NCBI GenBank assembly: GCA_963748075.1
Contig: CAVVHQ010000049.1
Location: 103,512-167,511, forward strand
Reading direction: 5' to 3'
DNA: 64,000 bases
Origin: VRUE01 sp963748075
GTDB lineage: Bacteria > Actinomycetota > Thermoleophilia > Solirubrobacterales > 70-9
The notes under the pieces were generated by a model. It did no database searches, was not told the origin of the DNA, and saw only the letters and a program-made list of their open reading frames with translations. Positions 8,711-18,387 of this stretch are shown in pieces. Numbering within the stretch: position 1 is the stretch's first letter; the number at the start of each line of letters is the position of its first letter. A program made the position numbers and the translations under genes.

Positions 8711-9709
8711 TCAGAAGACGAAGATCGGCTCGCCGTAGCTGAGCTGGTAGTAGATGCGCGGCTGGTCGGCGATGAAGGTGCGGATGCAGCCGTGGCTGGC
8801 AGCGTAGTCGGGCACTTCGGCGTAGCCGTGGATGGCGTAGCCCCTGTGCCAGTAGAAGGAGTAGTACATGCCCTTCGCGTTGTAGCCCGGTTCGCGCCGG
8901 TAGAAGCTGAACCGTCCGGTCACGGTGGCGGTCGAGGGCTTGCCGGTCGAGACGGGGTAGATCGCAAACGGCCTGTTTCCCCTGGCGAGGACGATCACCT
9001 GCTTGGAGAGCGGCACCTCGACATGCTCGCCGGCCTCCGGGTGGCGAACGCGGTAACCGCCCCGGCCGCCGAAGACGCGCTTGACGATCCCCTTGCCGGA
9101 GTGCTGGTTGGGCGACATGCCGTTCACCTTGCGGTAGGCGAGCACCTCGCGGCCGGTGCGTCCGTCGAAGCAACGGCCGCCGCCGTTGGCGTACCCCAGC
9201 TTCGCCAGCGCCCGCTTGAAGCCCTTGACGACCCTGCCGCACTGACCGCGGCGCAGCGACGGGAAGCTGACCCGCCAGCCCTTGCGCACGGTGCGGTCGC
9301 CGCGCAGCGAGCGGCTCGCCGGCAGATGGGCGCTGGCCGCGTACCCGCCGTCGCTGCGAACGACGATCGCGGCCCGGAACGAGCCGACCCCGCGCCCGGC
9401 CCTGCGCACCTTCGCCTTGCGGCTGAGCAGCCGGCGGCCGTCACGGTAGAAGGTGATCTCGACCCGCTGACCGGGCGCGAACGGCTCGACCGTGCCAACC
9501 ACCGGCACCTTCGCGTAGATCGGCGCCCGGCCGCCGTGCAGATGGCCGACCCGAATCTTCACCGTCGCCTTCTTCGGGCCCCGCGGCTGCTTGCCGGCCC
9601 CCTTTCGGGGCCCGTCGGGCTGCTGGTGCTTCGCCGGCGCCGCCGAGGCAGCCGCGGGAAGCGTGAGCAGGGCGAGAAGGGCCAGCGCTCGGGCCAGATG
9701 GCGGTCCAT
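8711..9709 (-). CDS. exported L,D-transpeptidase (YkuD) with wall-binding-like region
   Basis: 332 residues. The N-terminus is a signal peptide (ARALALLALLTLPAAASA). The C-terminal third is a YkuD catalytic domain with the signature HGYAEVPDYAASHGCIRT, catalytic Cys about 308 and His 306, so it should form 3-3 cross-links in peptidoglycan or attach wall proteins (established for the family). The middle part (about residues 165-205, CGRVVKGFKRALAKLGYANG, then FDGRTGREVLAYRKVNG) looks like a peptidoglycan-binding helical repeat. The ATG at 9709 starts the signal peptide. The neighbours, a CPBP protease and a class A PBP, fit an envelope cluster. Confidence 0.9.
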   Translation of the reverse strand: MDRHLARALALLALLTLPAAASAAPAKHQQPDGPRKGAGKQPRGPKKATVKIRVGHLHGGRAPIYAKVPVVGTVEPFAPGQRVEITFYRDGRRLLSRKAKVRRAGRGVGSFRAAIVVRSDGGYAASAHLPASRSLRGDRTVRKGWRVSFPSLRRGQCGRVVKGFKRALAKLGYANGGGRCFDGRTGREVLAYRKVNGMSPNQHSGKGIVKRVFGGRGGYRVRHPEAGEHVEVPLSKQVIVLARGNRPFAIYPVSTGKPSTATVTGRFSFYRREPGYNAKGMYYSFYWHRGYAIHGYAEVPDYAASHGCIRTFIADQPRIYYQLSYGEPIFVF

Positions 9710-9734
9710 GGGAAGAGGATTCTATTTGCAGGCC

Positions 9735-10451
9735 CTACTGGCCCAGCAGCGCAGCCGAGTTGTTGAGCATGTGCAGGAGGATGCCGGGGACGATCGAGCC
9801 GGTTCTCTCGTAGAGCAGGGCGAGGACGAAGCCGAAGAAGATCAGCGGGGGAACGGCGCTGAGGCCGGTGAGAGCGTGCAGGGCGCCGAAGATCAGGGCG
9901 CTGACCAGAGCCGCGGCGAGGCGGGGCAGGCGGGTGCGCAGGCCGCCGAACAGCATGCCGCGGAAGCAGACCTCCTCGCTGATCGGGGCCGCGAGGACGA
10001 TCAGCAGGATCTGCACCGGGACCGTGCCGAAGGATTCGGCGATGTCCTCCTGCTCGGGCGCGCCGAACAGAGCGCTGTAGATGCCGGCGAAGAGCAGGTA
10101 GGCGCCGACCGCGGCCAGCATCCAGAGCAGCGCCGCGGGCCGGAAGCCGCGCACGCCGAGGCGGCGCAGCGCCCGGCGGACCGAGGCCTCCCCCCAGCGG
10201 GTCGCGACGACGACCGGCACCAGCAGGAAGCCGAGCGCGGTGGCCAGCTGGACGACCACGTTGGCGGCGGTGCTGAGGTCCCCTTCGACCGGGTTGTCGA
10301 TCACCACCGCCGGGATGCCCAGCAGGATCCCCGCGCCTAGCGCCAGCAGCACCCCGCCGATCGCCATCTGGGGGCCCCAGGTCGCGTACGGGAAGGCCGA
10401 GCGGGGCGCGGGGCGGCCGGCCGGCTGCTCTACGGGCGGGGTCGCCTCCAT
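9735..10451 (-). CDS. CPBP-family intramembrane metalloprotease
   Basis: 238 residues from ATG 10451. The frame stays open far upstream, but that part is antisense to the PBP gene and was discarded. About eight hydrophobic segments are present. The ABI/CPBP motifs are complete: EEVCFRG (Glu159, Glu160, Arg164), FGALHA (His192) and HMLNN (His227). Family members cleave membrane proteins or process prenylated CAAX-like and bacteriocin substrates; the substrate here is unknown. It is divergent from the PBP gene at 10515 with a 63-nt shared promoter space. Confidence 0.85.
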   Translation of the reverse strand: MEATPPVEQPAGRPAPRSAFPYATWGPQMAIGGVLLALGAGILLGIPAVVIDNPVEGDLSTAANVVVQLATALGFLLVPVVVATRWGEASVRRALRRLGVRGFRPAALLWMLAAVGAYLLFAGIYSALFGAPEQEDIAESFGTVPVQILLIVLAAPISEEVCFRGMLFGGLRTRLPRLAAALVSALIFGALHALTGLSAVPPLIFFGFVLALLYERTGSIVPGILLHMLNNSAALLGQ

Positions 10452-10514
10452 CGGGGCGCAAGTCTCACAGACGCCGCCCCGGGCGGCACGACGCGGGAAG
10501 TACCCTCTCTCGCG

Positions 10515-12647
10515 ATGACGCAGCGCGATCGCCGACGTCACCGCCGCCGCGGCGGCGCAGCCGGCAAGCTGCTCTTCGTCGGCCTCGGTGTCGTGATGAT
10601 CGCCGCGATCGCGGCGGTCGCCGTCACCTCCTGGGTGCTGGGCGTCGCCGCCGACGCGCCCTCGCTTGCAGCCTGCAAGCCGGTCCACCACGGCGGCAAC
10701 TCGACCCTCTACGCGGCGGACGGCAGCAAGCTGGGGATCGTCGCCTCCGAAGAGGCGCGGGCGCCGGTCTCGATCGATCGCATCCCGAAGAGCCTGCAGC
10801 GCGCCACGGTCGCGATCGAGGACCAGCGCTTCTACCAGCACGGCGGCATCGATCCGGAGGCGATCGCCCGCGCCGCGCTCAAGAACCTGGAAGCCGGAAA
10901 GCCGGTCGAGGGCGGGTCGACGATCACCCAGCAGCTGGTCCGCGAGCTGTGCATCGCGCACCCCGCCCGCACCGTGGAGCGCAAGATCGTCGAGGCGAAG
11001 CTGGCGATCGAGTACGCCGACCGCCACTCGAAGCGCGAGGTCCTCGGCCAGTACCTCAACACCGCCTCCTACGGGACGGTCGAGGGCAGCACCGCGGTCG
11101 GGGTCGGGGCCGCCGCGAAGGTCTACTTCTCCAAGCCGGTCCGGAAGCTGAGCCTCGAGCAGGCGGCGCTGCTGGCCGGCCTGCCGCAGGCGCCGAGCCA
11201 GTACAACCCGGCGCTGCACCCGCGCGCCGCCCTGGCCCGGCGCAACCAGGTGCTGTCGAAGATGGCCGAACTGGGCTTCGTCTCCACGGCGCGCGCCCGC
11301 CGGGCCAAACGACACGGCCTCGAGCTGGACCGGAACCGGGACTACTTCGCCAAGCGCCAGCCCTACTTCTTCGACTACGTCGTCGACCAGCTGATCGAAC
11401 GGTACGGAGCGAGGAAGGTGCGGGAGGGCGGTCTGAAGGTCTACACGACGCTCGACCCGCGCCTCCAGGAAGTGGGGCTGGAAGCGATGCGCTCGACCCT
11501 CCCCTACCCCGAAGACCCCGCCTCGGCGCTGGTCTCGATCGACCCGCGCAACGGCCGCGTCCGGGCGATGGCCTCCAGCTCGAGCTATGCGCAGAGCAAG
11601 TTCAACCTCGCCGCGCAGGGCCACCGCCAGCCGGGCTCGACCTTCAAGACCTTCGTGCTGACCACGGCGATCAAGCAGGGGATCGACCCCTATTCGACCC
11701 ATTACACGTCCAAGCACCTCGACCTCGACCTGCCGCACTGGGGGCACTGGGAAGTGAGCACCGCCGACCTCGGCTACCAGGGAACGATCAACCTGCAGCA
11801 GGCGACCGTCGCCTCCGACAACACCGTCTTCGCCCAGCTCGACCTCGACGTCGGCCCGAAGAACGTCGCGGCGACCGCCAGGTCGATGGGGATCACGAGC
11901 CCGCTGGACGGGATTCCGGCAGAGGGGATCGGCGGCCTGCGGATCGGCGTCTCGCCGCTGGAGATGGCGGACGCCAACGCGACTCTCGCCGCGGGCGGGA
12001 TCCACCGCGACCCGGTCGCGATCCGCCGCGTCGTCTTCCCCGGCGGGCGGGTCGACCGGCCGGGGAGGGCCGAGCCGCGGCGGGTCGTCCCCGAAGCGGT
12101 CGCCTACCAGGTCTGGCGCCTGCTGCACGACAACATCACCGAAGGCACGGGCACCGCCGCCTACACCGGCTGCGCCGGGCAGGGCGGCAAGACGGGGACG
12201 ACCGACAACTTCACCGACGCCTGGTTCGCCGGCTTCCAGCCGAACCTGGCGACCGCGGTCTGGGTCGGCTACCCGCAGTCGAACGCGATCGAAATGACCG
12301 CCGTCCACGGCTCGACGGTCTACGGTGGCACCTTCCCGGCCGAGATCTGGCACTCGCTCTACAGCGGCGCGGAAGTCCCCTGCGAGGAGGTCAGCGAACC
12401 GAAGCAGAGAATCAGCTGGGCGCCCTTCTTCGGCCGCTTCACCGCCTCGCCGCCGGGCGGGGGCTCCTACCCCAAGGCGCAAGAAGGGGGCGGGGAAAGC
12501 GAAGCCGAACGGCTGGGCCGCGAAGCGACCGGCGGCTACGACCCCAACGCCTACGCGCCCGGCGTCGGGCAGGAACCGACCCACGTGCCGCCCTACAAGC
12601 CACCGCCGGAAGGCTCCGTCGGGCAAGGGGGGGCAGCGGTGGAATGA
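10515..12647 (+). CDS. class A penicillin-binding protein (transglycosylase/transpeptidase)
   Basis: 710 residues: a basic cytoplasmic N-terminus, one membrane anchor (about 18-44), a GT51 glycosyltransferase domain (about 60-240) with catalytic-type Glu102 in EDQRFYQHGG and GGSTITQQLVRE, then a transpeptidase domain with SxxK (GSTFK, Ser375), SxN (SDN, Ser434) and KTG (GKTGTT, Lys559). It polymerises lipid II and cross-links stem peptides at the outer face of the membrane. A Pro/Gly-rich tail of about 90 residues follows. The stop overlaps an ATG (ATGA at 12644-12647), suggesting translational coupling with the mannosyltransferase-like gene. Confidence 0.93.
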   Translation: MTQRDRRRHRRRGGAAGKLLFVGLGVVMIAAIAAVAVTSWVLGVAADAPSLAACKPVHHGGNSTLYAADGSKLGIVASEEARAPVSIDRIPKSLQRATVAIEDQRFYQHGGIDPEAIARAALKNLEAGKPVEGGSTITQQLVRELCIAHPARTVERKIVEAKLAIEYADRHSKREVLGQYLNTASYGTVEGSTAVGVGAAAKVYFSKPVRKLSLEQAALLAGLPQAPSQYNPALHPRAALARRNQVLSKMAELGFVSTARARRAKRHGLELDRNRDYFAKRQPYFFDYVVDQLIERYGARKVREGGLKVYTTLDPRLQEVGLEAMRSTLPYPEDPASALVSIDPRNGRVRAMASSSSYAQSKFNLAAQGHRQPGSTFKTFVLTTAIKQGIDPYSTHYTSKHLDLDLPHWGHWEVSTADLGYQGTINLQQATVASDNTVFAQLDLDVGPKNVAATARSMGITSPLDGIPAEGIGGLRIGVSPLEMADANATLAAGGIHRDPVAIRRVVFPGGRVDRPGRAEPRRVVPEAVAYQVWRLLHDNITEGTGTAAYTGCAGQGGKTGTTDNFTDAWFAGFQPNLATAVWVGYPQSNAIEMTAVHGSTVYGGTFPAEIWHSLYSGAEVPCEEVSEPKQRISWAPFFGRFTASPPGGGSYPKAQEGGGESEAERLGREATGGYDPNAYAPGVGQEPTHVPPYKPPPEGSVGQGGAAVE

Positions 12648-13743
12648 GCGCCGCGCCCGGCACCTCGTCTGGGTCGCGATAGTCGTTCTGGTCGTCGGCT
12701 TCGCCGCCGCCCCGCCGCTCCTCTCGCACGACATATACAGCTACGTCGACTACGCCCGGCTCGGCGCCCTGCACGGCCTCGACCCCTACGTTCACCCTCC
12801 GGCCGCGGCGCCCGCCGACCCCGCCTACTCCGACGTCACCTGGATCGGGGCGACCAGCGCCTACGGCCCGCTCTTCACCATCGCCACCTACCCGCTCGCC
12901 TGGCTGCCGGTGACGGTGGCGGTCGCGGCGCTAAAGGCCACGGCGGGCGCCTCGGTGCTTGCGACCGCCGCGCTCGTCGCCCGACTCGCCCCGGTCCGCG
13001 GCGTCAGCCCGCTGGGGACCGCCGCCTTCGTGGCCCTCAACCCAGTCGTCCTCCTCCAGGTGGTCGGCGGCGGCCACAACGACGCAATCGCGATGCTCGT
13101 CGCCACCGCTGGGATAGCTGCGGTGCTCTCAGCGCGCGAGGCAAGCGGCGGCGCAGTTTTCGTCGCCGCCTTCGCCCTCAAGCCCCCCGCAGCCCTCGCC
13201 GCCCCGTTCGCGCTTGTCGCCTCCGCACGAGTGGGACTTTTGCCTCCGCATAAGGGGGCAAAAGCTCCATTCGACGCGAATCGCGAGCCGAGCCCGATCG
13301 CCGGCGCCACGTGCTCCCTCACCGGGCTCGCCGGCGCCGCACTCGCCGCGGCGACGATCGGCGTCGCTGCCTACCTCGCCTTCGGCTGGCACTGGCTCGA
13401 CGCGATCGGGCTGGCGGGGGAGAACCAGGGCCGCACCACTCACATGAGCATCCCGATAACCGCGGCGCGCCTCACCGGCCTCGACCCGACCGCGGTTCGC
13501 GCCGCCGCGCTCGCCACCTACGCCGTCCTGCTCGTCTACCTGCTGGTTCGCACCTGGCACGGCCACGACTGGCTCCGCAACGCCGCCTGGGCGAGCCTCG
13601 GCCTCCTTCTCGCCACCGCCTGGCTGCTCCCCTGGTACCTGATCTGGGCCCTGCCCCTCGTCGCCCTATCCAGGGACCGCCCGCTTCAGCTGCTCACGCT
13701 GGCATCGACGGCCTTCCAGCTCTTCGCCCGCGTCCCGTTGTGA
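12644..13743 (+). CDS. GT-C polyprenyl-phosphate mannosyltransferase-like membrane protein
   Basis: Multi-span protein of about 365 residues. The early loop with SHDIYSYVDYARLG, GLDPYVHPP, then a YGPLFT segment matches the pattern of the actinobacterial MptA/MptB-type alpha-1,6-mannosyltransferases, which use polyprenyl-phosphate-mannose outside the membrane to elongate lipomannan cores. About nine hydrophobic segments follow. The natural start is probably ATG 12644, overlapping the PBP stop, but that frame closes after 12 codons; the domain frame has no ATG, GTG or TTG between the PBP stop and the first membrane segment, so a small indel near 12650-12680 is likely. A palindromic insert lies at 13236-13266 inside a loop (VGLLPPHKGAKAP). 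The specific donor and acceptor are inference. Confidence 0.7.
13236..13266. repeat. short palindromic element inside the mannosyltransferase gene
   Basis: cttttgcctcc (13237-13247) pairs with 13254-13264 over 11 positions (one G.T) around the loop gcataa. The T-rich and A-rich arms stand out in this GC-rich gene, and the encoded stretch interrupts a hydrophobic region. The element in thiL at 15880-15926 shares ACTTT, CCGCATA and GCAAAAG in the same order. Confidence 0.55.
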
Positions 13744-13803
13744 GAGCGCTCTTCGGAGGAGGAACGGGGATCGGGTGCCCCTCGACCGGGCGGGCACTCG
13801 AAA

Positions 13804-14005
13804 GCGGCCGGTTGGGAAGGGAGAGGGTGTCCCCTGAACCGGCCACGGAAGCTCCTGGACGAGAGGAGGGGGAGGGGTGTCCCTCGAACGGGCGGATACT
13901 CGAAGCGGCCGGTTGGGAAGGGAGAGGGTGTCCCCTGAACCGGCCACGGAAGCTCCTGGACGAGAGGAGGGGGAGGGGTGTCCCTCGAACGGGCGGATAC
14001 TCGAA
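13804..14005. repeat. two tandem copies of a 101-bp intergenic repeat
   Basis: The unit starting gcggccggttgggaaggg at 13804 recurs at 13905 with a period of 101 bp and almost no change; a partial, diverged copy of the unit's end lies at about 13779-13803. Units carry gggtgtccc blocks, related to the outer arms of the hairpin at 13975-14050. Between convergent genes, non-coding. Two copies without constant spacers make a CRISPR array unlikely. Confidence 0.75.
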
Positions 14006-14050
14006 TCGCCGGTCTCATTAGACCGGCGATTGTCCGGGCGAGGGACACCC
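13975..14050. terminator. large two-stage hairpin between convergent genes
   Basis: The inner stem of 12 bp is perfect (aatcgccggtct at 14004-14015 with 14020-14031, loop catt). The outer arms ggggtgtccctcg (13975-13987) and cgagggacaccc (14039-14050) also pair, and can be extended imperfectly on both sides. Its position between the plus-strand gene ending at 13743 and the minus-strand gene ending at 14064 fits a bidirectional terminator, although no T-tract follows. Confidence 0.6.
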
Positions 14051-14063
14051 TCCTCCCCCCCCC

Positions 14064-15137
14064 CTACAGAACCTCGGGCGAACGAACCGGCGTCTCCTGG
14101 CCGGCCGCCTCCGCCCGCTCCTCCTCGGGGGACGGATGCAGCACCCCGGTCGGGATCGACCAGCCCTCGCGCCGCCCCAGCGCAGTGACGATCGCGACGT
14201 AGAACAGCTCGACGAGCGTCAGCACCCCACGTACCGCGATCGCGATCAGCGAGCCGACCGCGAAGCTCTTGCCCGGCACCGCGATCTTCACCGCCCAGGC
14301 GAAGGCGGCGTCGCGGATCCCCAGCCCCGCCGGGGCGATGAGGGTGACGAGCGCCGCCACGTAGCCGACAGCCTGCGCCGAGCCCACCACCGGCAGGTCG
14401 CTCAGCGGGATCGTGCTGACCGAGCGGGCGACGCAGTAGACGCCGACCGCGATCACCGCCCAGTTGAAGGCGTAGAAGAAAAGCAGGGCAATCACCCCGC
14501 GGAGCGGAATGACCGCCGGCAGCGGCTCGCGGCCGAAGGCGCGCAGGACGCGGTCGGCGAGCGGACCGAAGACGCGGGGATGCAGCAGGGCGATCGCCGC
14601 CGGGACCAGCAGCAGCACCGCCCAGCGCAGCGGCTGGCCCTGAAGGTCGGGGTGGCTGATGATGAAGTAGGCGGCGACGCAGATCGCCGCGGTGGCGGAG
14701 ATCGCCTGTTCGTAGACGATGCTGGCGATCGTGATCCGCCGTGGCACCCCCGCCCGCTCGGAGAGCAGCACCCGGCCGAGCACGTAGAGAACGCTGCCCG
14801 GCACGTAGCGGGCGAGCAGCGGCTGACCCCACGCGACCTGCGCCCGGCCCGGCCCGATCCAGTAGCCGAGAAAGCGCAGGGTCAGGTCCCAGCCGAGGGC
14901 GCTGAGCGCGTAGAAGAGCGGCAGAACGGCGAAGGCCGGGATCAGCCAGAGGACGTGGAAGTGAACGCCCGAGTCCTTGATCTCCGACCATTGGTCGACC
15001 ACGGTGAGGACGAGGAAGCCGAAGACGAGGATCGCGATCCCAAGCTGGATCGCGAGGCGGACCCGCTTGCTGCGCGGCGGTTGCGTCCCGAACCGCGCTG
15101 CCGCCTCGCCTATTCGGTGCAACAAGGGTTGGCCCAC
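14064..15137 (-). CDS. flippase-like integral membrane protein (LPG synthase TM / UPF0104 type)
   Basis: About 357 residues from GTG 15137; the longer open frame upstream lacks family features and runs into the promoter region of thiL. The protein has eight or so hydrophobic segments with conserved-looking pieces of the lysylphosphatidylglycerol synthase membrane domain family: WDLTLRFLGYW near the front, RYVPGSVLYVLGR, YEQAISATAA, and APAGLGIRDAAFAW near the end. This family includes phosphatidylglycerol flippase domains and polyprenyl-linked sugar proteins (AglD/YbhN-like). No aminoacyl-transfer domain is present. Specific substrate unknown; the nearby GT-C gene makes a lipid-linked sugar role plausible (inference). 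Confidence 0.75.
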   Translation of the reverse strand: MGQPLLHRIGEAAARFGTQPPRSKRVRLAIQLGIAILVFGFLVLTVVDQWSEIKDSGVHFHVLWLIPAFAVLPLFYALSALGWDLTLRFLGYWIGPGRAQVAWGQPLLARYVPGSVLYVLGRVLLSERAGVPRRITIASIVYEQAISATAAICVAAYFIISHPDLQGQPLRWAVLLLVPAAIALLHPRVFGPLADRVLRAFGREPLPAVIPLRGVIALLFFYAFNWAVIAVGVYCVARSVSTIPLSDLPVVGSAQAVGYVAALVTLIAPAGLGIRDAAFAWAVKIAVPGKSFAVGSLIAIAVRGVLTLVELFYVAIVTALGRREGWSIPTGVLHPSPEEERAEAAGQETPVRSPEVL

Positions 15138-15351
15138 ACCGCCGCACGATAGTGAGATAGGGGGTCGCCCATTCGACTGGCTACCCAAAATCGGGATGCG
15201 TCGCCGCGGCTGGCGCGCGCCGGACCAGGGGGGAGCGGGGCGAGGACGCAGGGAGGCCGAATGGCAGCGCCACTTGGCCGACCGAGGACGAAGTACCGCG
15301 CCGTCCGCCGCCGCCAGGCGCGCGCGCCTATGACTTTGCGATAGTCGTCGA

Positions 15352-16378
15352 ATGGGCGAGTTCGAGCTGTTGGCGCGAGTGCGGGAGCGACTGCCGCCGC
15401 CGGGGCGGCAGGTACGGCTGGGCAGCGGCGACGACGCGGCGATCGTCGTGCCGGGCGGCGCCACCGTCACCTCGGTCGACGCGCTGATCGACGGCGTCCA
15501 CTTCCGCCGCGACTGGACGAGCCTGGCCCAGATCGGTCGCAAGGCGCTCGCCGTCGCTCTCTCCGACCTGGCGGCGATGGGGGCCGAGCCGGGCGAGGCC
15601 TATGTCGTCCTCGGCGTCCCCACCGACCTCGACGAGGACGGCTGCCTGGAGCTGCTCGACGGGCTCGCCGCGCTGGCCGCGGAGACCGGCACGGCCCTGG
15701 CCGGCGGCGACGTCACCCGCGCCCCGGCGCTGACCCTGGCGATCACCGTGGTCGGCCACGCGGGGAGCACCGGGGAGCTGGTGACGCGCGGCGGGGCGCG
15801 CCCCGGCGACGTACTGGCGGTGACCGGCGAGCTGGGTGGCGCGGCGGCGGGGCTCCTGCTGCTCGAGCGCAGCGATCGAGCGCGGTCGACTTTGAACCGC
15901 ATAGCGACGCAAAAGTACGACCGCGCCCCGATCCGGCGGATTCCGTGAGCGCGGAGTGCTGGCGCGGCATCTGGAGCCGAGGCCGCAACTGGAGGCGGGG
16001 CGGGCGCTGGCGAACGCAGGCGCGACGGCGATGATCGACCTCAGCGACGGCCTCGGCGGCGATGCCCGCCACCTCGCCACGGCGAGCGAGGTCGGACTGC
16101 GGATCGAGGCCGCCTCGCTGCCGCTCGCCGCCGGGGTCGTCGAGGTCGCGGCGGCGACCGGCCGCGACCCGCTCGAGCTCGCCGCCTCGGGCGGCGAAGA
16201 CTACGAGCTGCTGGCGGCGCTGCCGCCGGACCGCTTCGACCAGGCGGCCGGGGCGGTCGCCGAGCCGGGCGGACCCGGGCTGACCCGGATGGGCGACGTG
16301 TTCGCCGGCGAGGGGGTGGAGATCAGGCTGCCTGGCGGCGGGCTTCTGGACCCGATCGGGTTCGACCAGCTGAGTTGA
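15352..16378 (+). pseudogene. thiL: thiamine-monophosphate kinase, frame broken
   Basis: ThiL phosphorylates thiamine monophosphate to the pyrophosphate. The N-terminal part (15352-15948) has the AIR-synthase-like fold markers GSGDDAAIV, SVDALIDGVHF and GGDVTRAP; the C-terminal part (open from about 15950, GTG 15956) has MIDLSDGLGGDARHL and ASGGEDYELLAAL. Together they cover a normal ThiL, but the first frame ends at 15948 after an unrelated stretch (STLNRIATQKYDRAP) that is exactly the palindromic element at 15880-15926. The total length leaves one surplus base. Either the element disrupted the gene or one base is a consensus error; without it the gene would be intact. The ATG at 15352 is divergent from the flippase-like gene. 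Confidence 0.8.
15880..15926. repeat. 47-bp palindromic element inside thiL
   Basis: gcgcggtcg (15880-15888) pairs with cgaccgcgc (15918-15926), and the stem continues acttt/aaagt with one bulged base, 14 bp in all. The apex contains CCGCATA. The block ACTTT - CCGCATA - GCAAAAGT matches the element at 13236-13266. It adds residues with no counterpart in ThiL proteins and coincides with the frame break. Confidence 0.6.
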
Positions 16379-16521
16379 GCGACGCACCGGGTCGAGCGAA
16401 GCGCCACCCCGCTCAGCAGCTCGCGCACGGCACGGCGCTCCAGCATCGCCTCCGCGACGCGAGCCGGCTCCGGCTTGTAGCAGCCTGCCTCGATCAGGGG
16501 CTTGAGCCGTGTCAGCTGCAT
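16372..16521 (-). pseudogene. possible FlgM-like anti-sigma fragment
   Basis: The minus-strand peptide starting MQLTRLKPLIEAGCYKPEP and continuing ARVAEAMLERRAVRELL has the shape of the C-terminal helix pair of FlgM-type anti-sigma-28 proteins (IxxAIExGxYxxDPxxVAxAML). The frame then runs on as antisense of thiL without a stop until 16201, so the 3' boundary is uncertain. It may be a remnant or a chance resemblance; no flagellar gene is nearby. Confidence 0.25.
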
Positions 16522-16639
16522 GCTTGCCCTATCGGACCTCCCGCCCCGATGCCTTAGTTCTTGGTACTCACACATCTGTCCAAGAGCGGCCCGGGCGAAC
16601 GCCGCGGGCGCCCCCGGGCGCGGGGGATACGCTTTGTCT

Positions 16640-17331
<692 letters not shown>

Positions 17332-17335
<4 letters not shown>

Positions 17336-18387
17336 GGAACCTCCACCTGACACCGCTCGGCAGCATGATCACGACGGTGTCCCTGGTGATCGGCGCGGGC
17401 ACCTCGATCATCGTCTACGTCTGGGTCGTGGCGATCGGCGGCCATTCCGAGGCCGCCGGCCCGATCCTGATCGGTGGCCTGATCGCCCTGCTGCTGGCAC
17501 TGGCGGTGGGGTTCTACTTCGCCCAGCTCGTGGCGACGCGGATACGGCGGATCGAGGACGCCGCGCGCAAGGTGGCCGACGGCGACTTTGCGACCCGCAT
17601 CCCGGTCGACAACTCGGGCCAGCTCGGCCAGCTCGCCCGCACCTTCAACGAGATGCAGGGCCGCCTCGCCGAGCTGGACAGCGCCCGCAAGCAGTTCATC
17701 GCCAGCGCGTCGCACGAGCTGCGCACGCCGATCTTCAGCCTCGGTGGCTTCGTCGAGCTGCTCGAAGAGGAGGACCCGAGCCCCGAGGAGCGGGCCGAGT
17801 TCGTGCGCACGATGCGCCGGCAGGTCGAGCGCCTCACCAAGCTCACCACCGACCTGCTCGACCTCTCCCAGCTCGACGCCGGTGGCATCGTGATGCAGCC
17901 GCGCGGCGTCGACCTCAGCTCGGTGGCCCGCGACGTGGCACGCGAGTTCGGCCCGCGCGCCGACCGGCGCGGCTCGCGGCTCGAGCTGCGAACGACCGAA
18001 CGGCCGGTGGCGGCCCTTGCCGACCCCGACCGGGTGCGGCAGATCGTCCGTATCCTGCTTGACAACGCCCTCACACACACGCCGCAGGGCACCAGCGTCA
18101 CCGTGACCACCTACGCAATCAACCGCCGCGCCGAGCTGACCGTCTCCGACGGCGGCGGCGGCATCCCGCAGCGGGTTCAGGGCCGCATCTTCGAGCGCTT
18201 CTACACGGCCGATCCCTCGGGAGGGTCGGGACTCGGCCTGGCGATCGCCCGCGAGCTTGCACAGCGGATGAACGGCCGCATCGCGATCTCCTCGAGCCGG
18301 CGCTTCACCGCCTTCACGCTCGGCCTGCCGCCCGCGCCGGAGGGGCTGCCCCCGGCGGCGGCGGACCCGGCGAGGGCGACCGCGTGA
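17332..18387 (+). CDS. two-component sensor histidine kinase
   Basis: 351 residues; ATG at 17332 overlaps the regulator stop (ATGA). Two membrane segments (about 12-34 and 43-65) separated by a loop of only about ten residues leave almost no extracytoplasmic sensor. HAMP follows (IRRIEDAARKVADGDFATRI), then HisKA with the phosphorylated His128 in ASHELRTP, and HATPase with DNALTHTP and GLGLAIA. With so short a loop the kinase probably senses within the membrane or through the neighbouring HtrA protease (inference). Confidence 0.92.

Noticed and set aside
10452..12734. Long 5' extension of the CPBP protease frame
   Set aside because: The extension is antisense to the PBP gene and lacks any domain; the ATG at 10451 gives a normal CPBP protein.
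13804..14005. CRISPR array
   Set aside because: Two adjoining 101-bp copies, no short direct repeats separated by unique spacers and no cas gene.
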